From positions 1-32,152 of the forward strand of contig CALXDR010000012.1 in assembly GCA_944387115.1 (NCBI GenBank): DNA of 32,152 bases, read 5' to 3'. Source of the stretch: an uncultured Oscillospiraceae bacterium. Its GTDB lineage: Bacteria; Bacillota; Clostridia; Oscillospirales; Oscillospiraceae. Position numbers and translations under genes: made by a program. The notes beneath the pieces were generated by a model that saw only the letters and a program-made list of their open reading frames with translations, was not told the DNA's origin and made no database searches. This document shows positions 25,949-32,152 of this stretch, piece by piece; position 1 is the first letter of the stretch; every line of letters starts with the position of its first letter.

Positions 25949-28018
25949 TCAGAACTGATCCACCCAGTTGGACAGGAGCAGCTGGGGCACCATCCACACC
26001 AGCATGAAGATGAGGAAGCTGGTGGTGGTGAGGGAGGCCCAGGCGCTCAGGGAGGTGAGATAGAAGGTGAGGGCCAGCCCCAACACAGAGCCCACCAGGG
26101 AAAAGACAATTCCCAGCCGGGTGGCGGTGCGCAGCCGCCGCCCGCCCACCACGGCGTCGGCAAAGACATTCAGACCCTCCCGGCATAGCAGCGCCACGGG
26201 GACCTGGCTGTGGGGCCGGTCGGTGCGGGACAGCTCCAGCCGGCGCTCCACCGGGGGGAACTCCAGCCGGTCCACGGGGAGCTTGAAGCGCTCCAGCAGT
26301 TCGGGAATCAGGTTGAAGTCCCGGGTGACCAGCACGGAGAACAGCCCCCCCTGGGTGATGGCGTGGAGGGCGGGGCTTACCCCGGAGGGAACGGAATACT
26401 GGAGGGGGAACATCCCCGCCAGCTGTCCGTCAATGGCGCAGAATACGGCGGTTTTGATGTTTAGTCCCTGGGGAAGGCTGACCTCCATCATGTGCATGAA
26501 GGCGGCGGTGCCCACTAAAATCTCCTGGTTGCGGATGACGCCGGAAACGCCGCCCTCATGGTAGCGCACCCCGCTCACCTCCCGGTAGAGTGCGCCCTGG
26601 GTACGCATGAGATCGTGGAAGGTGCGGGCGAGGCCGCAGTTGAGCACCCGCAGCAGGGTGGCGGTGTAGGCCACCACCTTTTCCGTGGACACCTGGCCAA
26701 AGACCTTGATTTGCCGCACCTGCACCGTGCCGGGGGGGAACAAGTCCAAATCGGTGGTGAGGATGCCCCCCGCCTGACAGCGCTCCACCCCGGGCCAACC
26801 CGCCAGAGCTGCGCCGCTTTTTTGCAGCCGGTTTGCCAGCCTGCAATAGGGCATGGCGTAGGAGAGGGTGGCGCTCCAGGCGGTGACGGCGGTGAGGCAG
26901 CAGGAGGCGCACCAGACAAACATCTCCGGCTTGCCCCGGCCCAGGGAGGCCATTACAGCGCACAGCAGCGCCCCCAGCAGGAGCAGGGGGGCGGCAATGC
27001 GGTAGGCCTTTTGCGCACCGTCCTCGTCCTGAAGCTGGCTGCCAAATTGTGCGGTGGTGCCCGACCACTTGGCATAGGCGGGCAGCCCGCTCCACTGCTG
27101 CTCATCCAGAGTGACCACATAGGGGGCGTTGGAGCGGGAGAGGGTTTTGGCGGATATGCGGTCGCCCCGGCGGCGCAGAAGGTTCCCCTGCTGCACCATT
27201 GCCACCCCGATGGAGATGACCGCCCCGCAGCTCAGGCCGGGCCGGGACTGGGCGGCAATCAGGTGGACGCTGTCCAGGGCTGTAAACAGCCAGGCAATGG
27301 CGGCAAGGGTATCCGGCCCCACCTGGAGGTGAAGCAGCCGCCCAAGCCCTCCGGTGAACACCTCGTAGCAGGCCAGTGCGGTGAGCACCATCAGCGCCAG
27401 AACCAGCACCTGGCGCAGTGTGGTGAGGGGCAGGGTGCCCAGCGCCCCCGTCCAGGTGAAAAACGGCAGGTCGATGGAGAGAATGGCGCAGGCCAGTGCG
27501 CACAAAAGGGCCAGGTTCTTGCGCAGATACATCCCATTCAGACCCTTTTGCAGCTGAGCGGCCAGCTGGGCGGGGGGGATGTCAGGGGGCATTTGCTCCG
27601 GTTTGCGGGGCTTGGGGGGGCGGGCGGCCGGCCGGGGCCGGCGGGGCGGTTCCCGCTCCTGGTCCACGCCGGGGACATACTTTTCCGCCTTCACCGTCTC
27701 TGTGTCCGGCTCGGCCTGGTCATACATATGGTCGGCATAGTGGTCGGCACGGCTGAGAAGGGTGGACAGGCGGGCTGCCAGGTTGCGCCGCACGCCTTTG
27801 GGCATAATCTCCCCCACCACCTGGGCGGCGGGAGGGCGGTCGGGGTGTTTGGGGCGGCTGTCCCCGTTGTCAGGCTCAGACTGGGAAAAGGCCACCACCT
27901 TGCTGCCGCCGGGCTTGCCGCTGGCGTACTTGCCGCTCCCGTACTCGGCCAAAATCTCCTCTACGGAGTAATCCCCGTCCTGGTTGGGGCCGCTGGGGCC
28001 TTTGTGCTGATCGGACAT
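25949..28018 (-). CDS. Membrane protein resembling a catalytically dead P1-type ATPase
   Basis: 689 residues. Residues 1-150 are a polar, proline-rich cytosolic tail with one ordered-looking motif, YSVEEILAEY (17-26). Predicted helices lie at about 167-186, 200-222, 233-256, 262-276, 339-358, 366-389, 634-655 and 663-683. The part between 389 and 630 follows the P1B-ATPase plan: RLQKSGAALAG after the sixth helix, then TTDLDLFPPG (421-430) where DKTGTLT is expected. An N-domain-like run, GGVSGVIRNQEILVGTAAFM (489-508), is followed by DGQLAG and SVLVTRD (561-567) where LTGDN is expected, and CREGLN (612-617) where GDGIND is expected. The actuator TGE and the metal-site CPC are absent. The fold assignment is inferred from these alignments by eye, and loss of pumping is inferred from the missing motifs. 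It is 20 nt downstream of rlmB. Confidence 0.7.
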   Translation of the reverse strand: MSDQHKGPSGPNQDGDYSVEEILAEYGSGKYASGKPGGSKVVAFSQSEPDNGDSRPKHPDRPPAAQVVGEIMPKGVRRNLAARLSTLLSRADHYADHMYDQAEPDTETVKAEKYVPGVDQEREPPRRPRPAARPPKPRKPEQMPPDIPPAQLAAQLQKGLNGMYLRKNLALLCALACAILSIDLPFFTWTGALGTLPLTTLRQVLVLALMVLTALACYEVFTGGLGRLLHLQVGPDTLAAIAWLFTALDSVHLIAAQSRPGLSCGAVISIGVAMVQQGNLLRRRGDRISAKTLSRSNAPYVVTLDEQQWSGLPAYAKWSGTTAQFGSQLQDEDGAQKAYRIAAPLLLLGALLCAVMASLGRGKPEMFVWCASCCLTAVTAWSATLSYAMPYCRLANRLQKSGAALAGWPGVERCQAGGILTTDLDLFPPGTVQVRQIKVFGQVSTEKVVAYTATLLRVLNCGLARTFHDLMRTQGALYREVSGVRYHEGGVSGVIRNQEILVGTAAFMHMMEVSLPQGLNIKTAVFCAIDGQLAGMFPLQYSVPSGVSPALHAITQGGLFSVLVTRDFNLIPELLERFKLPVDRLEFPPVERRLELSRTDRPHSQVPVALLCREGLNVFADAVVGGRRLRTATRLGIVFSLVGSVLGLALTFYLTSLSAWASLTTTSFLIFMLVWMVPQLLLSNWVDQF

Positions 28019-28038
28019 GGCACATCTCCCTCCCTGCG

Positions 28039-28824
28039 TCAGATGCGCTGGCGCACAGCTTCATAGAGCACCACTGCGGCGGCGGCAGAGGCGTTGAGGG
28101 AGTTGACCTTGCCCCGCATGGGGATGGAGAGCAGGAAGTCGCACTCCTCCCGCACCAGACGGCTCATGCCGTCCCCCTCGCTGCCGATGACAATGGCGGC
28201 AGGGCCCTTCAGGTCGGCCTGGTAGAGGGGGGTAGCGCCCTGGGCGTCGGTGCCGAATACCCACAGCCCCTCCTCCTTCAGCTCCTTGAGCAGGGCGGTG
28301 AGGTTGGGCACCCGGGCCACAGGCAGGTGGCTCACTGCCCCTGCGCTGGTCTTCGCCACAATGGCGGTCAGCCCCGCAGAGCGCCGCTTGGGAATGATGA
28401 CCCCGTGGGCGCCGGCGGCCTCGGCGGTGCGGATGACAGCGCCCAGATTGTGGGGGTCGGACAGCTCGTCGCACACCACCACCAGGGGTGGCTCCCCCTT
28501 TTCCCGGGCGGCGGCCAAAATGTCAGCCACGTCGGCATACTCCCGCACCGCCGCCACGGCGATGACCCCCTGGTGGCTCTTGGTGCGGCTCATGCCGTCC
28601 AGCTTGCGCCGGTCGGCCTCTACCACCACAATGCCCTTGCCCCGAGCGGTGGAGGCGATGTGACCCAGGGTGGCGTCTGTCTCCCCCCGGGCGATGTATA
28701 CCTTGTCCATGGCTGTTCCGGCTCGCAGGGCCTCAATGACGGCGTTGCGCCCCTCGATGAGGCCGTCTGCCACCGCCTGCTCCACATCGGCGGGGCGGGG
28801 CCGCCGGTGTTCCCGTTCTCTCAT
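28039..28824 (-). CDS. rlmB: 23S rRNA 2'-O-methyltransferase of the RlmB/TrmH family
   Basis: 261 residues. The N-terminal L30e-like RNA-binding part begins IEGRNAVIEALRAGTAMDKV, and the SPOUT knot domain has DPHNLGAVIRTAEAAGAHGV, then IGSEGDGMSRLVREECD and IPMRGKVNSLNASAAAAVVL: motifs 1 to 3 with the SAM-binding knot. By family it methylates Gm2251 (E. coli numbering) in the 23S P loop; a related site cannot be excluded. The longer frame to 28887 is rejected: ATG at 28824 lies eight nt after AAGGAG. Its promoter faces that of the sulfotransferase gene. Confidence 0.92.
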   Translation of the reverse strand: MREREHRRPRPADVEQAVADGLIEGRNAVIEALRAGTAMDKVYIARGETDATLGHIASTARGKGIVVVEADRRKLDGMSRTKSHQGVIAVAAVREYADVADILAAAREKGEPPLVVVCDELSDPHNLGAVIRTAEAAGAHGVIIPKRRSAGLTAIVAKTSAGAVSHLPVARVPNLTALLKELKEEGLWVFGTDAQGATPLYQADLKGPAAIVIGSEGDGMSRLVREECDFLLSIPMRGKVNSLNASAAAAVVLYEAVRQRI

Positions 28825-28906
28825 TGCTGCACGCTCCTTATCTAATCGTATGGCCTTTGCACAAGGCCGGGGTTGCAAACCTCCCAAGACAATGGGATAT
28901 CATCTT

Positions 28907-28912
28907 ATTATA
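28907..28912 (-). promoter_or_regulatory. Extended -10 promoter element of rlmB
   Basis: On the minus strand the sequence reads TGCTATAAT, a perfect -10 box with an extended TGn motif. The -35 region (TTGTTT, 15 nt away) is poor, as often with extended -10 promoters. The start would be about 75 nt upstream of the rlmB ATG. Confidence 0.65.
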
Positions 28913-28991
28913 GCATAGATTCCCCGGAAACAAAAGGGGGGAAAGGAGGCCAGGTATAACAGGGAATTATCCATCCATAACTATGGGGAAG

Positions 28992-29020
28992 TTTACAAAG
29001 GCGGGTCCGCGGTGTAAAGT
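28992..29020 (+). promoter_or_regulatory. Probable promoter of the sulfotransferase gene
   Basis: TTTACA (28992-28997) and TAAAGT (29015-29020) are spaced by 17 nt. It diverges from the rlmB promoter by about 80 nt, so a shared regulator site could lie between. A small GGGG/CCCC hairpin at 29030-29043 falls in the leader. The -10 box is only four of six. Confidence 0.5.
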
Positions 29021-29078
29021 GCCATATAAGGGGTGCAATCCCCCGTCTATGAGGATATGAGGAGAAGGAGAATGTAAC

Positions 29079-31025
29079 ATGAACAAGCCCATTGCAATGC
29101 TCTCAGCCGCCGCCCTGGCCCTGGGGATACTGTCCGGGTGCGGCCCTGCCGCCAGCGCCCCCAGTACAAGCCCCAGCGCCGCCCCGTCCCCCGCCGCCCC
29201 CCAGGAGAGCGCCCAGGCGGAGCAGGGGGTCTTTGCGCTCTCGTACAGCAACGTAAATTTTGACTTTTCCAAGGACATTGCCCAGCTGATGGACCAGACC
29301 CCTCTGGTGCCCCAGCAGGCAGACATTCCCCTCACAGTGGCAGATGAAAAGGGGGCTTCCGGGGTGATTTTGGTGCCCTCAGTCCGGGAGGACGGGGCAG
29401 GGGACTACTACCTCAATGCCCTGGTGGCGGGCAATGCCCTCCAGTTTACCGCCACGGCGGACATTGCCCGGGTGGAAAGCTCGGTGTCCGGCGGGGTGGA
29501 GGTGCAGGACAATGCCTTTTCTCTGGTGCCCGCCCCCATCGTGGTGGGCGCACAGGAACAGGAGGTCATCACCGTGACCATGGCCGACGGGCAGGTTTAC
29601 CGGGTACACACTGCCCATGAGCTGGCCCCTGTGCTCAACATCACCACCAAGCAGGTGGCAGAGGAAAACGCCGGTGTGTATGATTTTGCATTGGATAAGT
29701 TCCTGCTGCGGGTGAACACGGAGGGGGAGGTGGTGTATTACCGCAACCTGAACTGTGTGGGGGAGAAGATGGCGGAGAACTTTGCCCGCCAGGAGACGGC
29801 AGACGGCGACTTCTACACCACCTTTGTGGAGCTGAATGTGGAGTACCGCAACATGAACGGCGGATACTCCAGCGGCCTGTACCTGGTGATGGATGAAAAC
29901 TATGCCGATGTGGACACGGTGACCCTTCTGCCAAACGCAGAGGAGCACCACACCCATGGCGAGGGCTATCTGGATCAGCATGAGTTTGTGGTGCTGGGCA
30001 AAGGGCACTATCTGACCATGAGCTATACCCCCATGCTGGTGGAGAACCTGCCTGAGGGCGTGCAGGGCATTGACGGAGGTTCTTCTGCCTATGTGTGGGC
30101 GGGGATTTTCCAAGAGGTGCAGGACGGCAAGGTGCGCTATGAGCTCAACACCACAGACTACCCCATGCTCTACGAAACCGCCGTGGAGAAGCTGGACTAC
30201 GCCAACAGCACCGACCAGGGGATTGACGCCGAGGACCGCCAGGGTAATACCGTACACGTGTTCTCTGAAGGCTTTATGGACTATGTCCACCCCAACAGCA
30301 TCGACTATACCCTGGATGGACAGGGAAATGTGGACAAGCTGCTGGTGTCCATGCGTGACCAGTGCGCCGTGTACCAGTTTGACCTGGACACCGGAGCGGT
30401 GGAGTGGGTGCTGGGCGGCAAAGCCTCCACCTTTACCGGCTATGAGGCGTATGCCACCCAGCGCAAGGATGAAAAGGGTGTGGAATTCACCGCCCTCAGC
30501 TACGGGCAGCACGATGCCCGCTACCTGAATAAGAACGCCGACGGCACCCTCACCGGCAACCCCCGTATCAGTATGTTTGACAACCAGACCGGGGACGCCC
30601 CCTTCCGCATTGAACCGCCTGCCCCCACCATGGCCCCCAACCTCACCCGCACCTTGCAGGTGGAGCTGAATGTGGAGGACAAGACTGCCACGGTGTCCCA
30701 TGTCATCAACGGGGTGGATTTGAACGCACTCTCCCAGGGGTATCACATCGCCAGCCACTGCGGCAGTGTGGCCTATGACAACGACAACGCTGTGGTCATT
30801 GGCTGGGGTCTGCACGGCGTGGTGGACGGCATTGGTGCGGCGGCCCCTGCCGGAACCATTACGGACAAGGGGTATGAGGACCTGCGTCAGGGCAGCCGGC
30901 CTGTGTTCACCGAGTATGACCTGGAGCACGGCACCATCACCTTTGAGCTGTACGCCACCCGAAACCCCCTGATCCAAAGCCATGAGGCGCTTTTCTCCTA
31001 CCGCACTTATAAGAGCGGGAAGTGA
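29079..31025 (+). CDS. Arylsulfate sulfotransferase, surface lipoprotein
   Basis: 648 residues. The N-terminus is a lipoprotein signal with lipobox LSGC (C21) and a following Ala/Pro/Ser linker, so the enzyme should be anchored outside the membrane. The rest fits the ASST family, which moves sulfate from one phenolic ester to another phenol without PAPS. Candidate active residues are H301 (DQHEF), H404 (VHPNS), R426 (SMRDQ) and H478 (GQHDARYL). Their order and approximate spacing match E. coli AssT H252, H356, R374 and H436 (from memory), H478 being the sulfurylated one. AAGGAG precedes the ATG. No DsbA/DsbL-like partner is nearby. It is monocistronic with its own terminator. Confidence 0.88.
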   Translation: MNKPIAMLSAAALALGILSGCGPAASAPSTSPSAAPSPAAPQESAQAEQGVFALSYSNVNFDFSKDIAQLMDQTPLVPQQADIPLTVADEKGASGVILVPSVREDGAGDYYLNALVAGNALQFTATADIARVESSVSGGVEVQDNAFSLVPAPIVVGAQEQEVITVTMADGQVYRVHTAHELAPVLNITTKQVAEENAGVYDFALDKFLLRVNTEGEVVYYRNLNCVGEKMAENFARQETADGDFYTTFVELNVEYRNMNGGYSSGLYLVMDENYADVDTVTLLPNAEEHHTHGEGYLDQHEFVVLGKGHYLTMSYTPMLVENLPEGVQGIDGGSSAYVWAGIFQEVQDGKVRYELNTTDYPMLYETAVEKLDYANSTDQGIDAEDRQGNTVHVFSEGFMDYVHPNSIDYTLDGQGNVDKLLVSMRDQCAVYQFDLDTGAVEWVLGGKASTFTGYEAYATQRKDEKGVEFTALSYGQHDARYLNKNADGTLTGNPRISMFDNQTGDAPFRIEPPAPTMAPNLTRTLQVELNVEDKTATVSHVINGVDLNALSQGYHIASHCGSVAYDNDNAVVIGWGLHGVVDGIGAAAPAGTITDKGYEDLRQGSRPVFTEYDLEHGTITFELYATRNPLIQSHEALFSYRTYKSGK

Positions 31026-31074
31026 TAAAATACGGGGATAAACCGGGGGAAATGGCATAAAATCGGCGCACATT

Positions 31075-31112
31075 GCCCGCCCGGAGCGGAAGCTCCGGGC
31101 GGGCGTTTTTTT
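31075..31112 (+). terminator. Intrinsic terminator after the sulfotransferase gene
   Basis: A perfect 13-bp GC-rich stem (31075-31087/31092-31104), a GGAA loop and seven T at 31106-31112, 50 nt after the stop. A textbook terminator. Confidence 0.96.
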
Positions 31113-31184
31113 CGCTGCTGCGGGGCATACTAGGGTTGTGCGTGCATAGTCATAGAAAGTTTACAAGCCGGAGGAGAAGCTTTC

Positions 31185-31213
31185 TTGTTTTTGGATGGGT
31201 TTTGTGCTACAAT
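31185..31213 (+). promoter_or_regulatory. Promoter of ftsH
   Basis: TTGTTT (31185-31190) and TACAAT (31208-31213) are 17 nt apart, with TGC directly before the -10 box (extended -10). The leader is about 90 nt and has no clear CIRCE operator. Confidence 0.75.
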
Positions 31214-31280
31214 GGCGGAAACAACCTGTGCAGCCCCGTTTTCCGGGGCGCAGACAGTCCCAAGGGGACAGATTGGCTGA

Positions 31281-32152
<872 letters not shown>

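Noticed and set aside
23952-26186. A 744-codon minus-strand frame over the phosphodiesterase gene
   Set aside because: The plus-strand frame carries full EAL motifs; the antisense frame has none and runs through the convergent terminator.
26558-28066. A 502-codon plus-strand frame opposite the pseudo-ATPase
   Set aside because: No ribosome binding site, low-complexity G/H/Q-rich product. The minus-strand frame has a ribosome binding site, membrane helices and family-like motifs.

Overview
The window comes from the chromosome of a GC-rich, low-GC-lineage-type Firmicute. The best fit is a gut Clostridia of the Oscillospiraceae (Flavonifractor, Lawsonibacter or Pseudoflavonifractor-like). This is inferred from the gene order S10-spc-alpha with adk, map, a KOW protein, infA and rpmJ before rpsM, from near-perfect AAGGAGG ribosome binding sites before most ribosomal genes, from TTGACA/TATAAT-type promoters with 17-nt spacers, and from strong GC bias at third positions. 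No 16S rRNA or other species marker is present, so the genus is not settled.

Layout. Positions 1-123 hold the last codons of an unidentified gene, followed by lepA (399-2207). A strong promoter at 2394-2422 and a folded leader then open the ribosomal superoperon. It runs rpsJ, rplC, rplD, rplW, rplB, rpsS, rplV, rpsC, rplP, rpmC, rpsQ, rplN, rplX, rplE, rpsZ, (terminator, promoter, leader), rpsH, rplF, rplR, rpsE, rpmD, rplO, secY, adk, map, a KOW protein, infA, rpmJ, rpsM, rpsK, rpsD, rpoA, rplQ, and ends in a perfect terminator at 18952-18991. Four gaps inside the operon (before rplC, rpsH, rpmJ and rplQ) are unusually long; those before rplC, rpsH and rplQ are clearly hairpin-rich, that before rpmJ less so, and all are candidate regulatory leaders.

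Downstream of the operon is accessory sequence. First comes a heterodimeric ABC exporter (19478-23148) of the BmrC/BmrD or TM287/288 type. Its own promoter drives a 29-codon reading frame and then an intrinsic terminator, which is the architecture of ribosome-mediated attenuation. Next are a membrane c-di-GMP phosphodiesterase (dCache-like sensor, dead GGDEF, intact EAL) and, convergent with it, a minus-strand pair: rlmB and a 689-residue membrane protein. I read the latter as a catalytically dead relative of P1-type metal ATPases. Then come a lipoprotein arylsulfate sulfotransferase and the 5' part of ftsH, cut by the window edge.

Most of the window is conserved housekeeping sequence. The parts most likely to be undescribed are the pseudo-ATPase, the leader-peptide attenuator of the ABC exporter, and the internal ribosomal-protein leaders. 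No CRISPR array, tRNA, rRNA, insertion sequence or phage gene was found.
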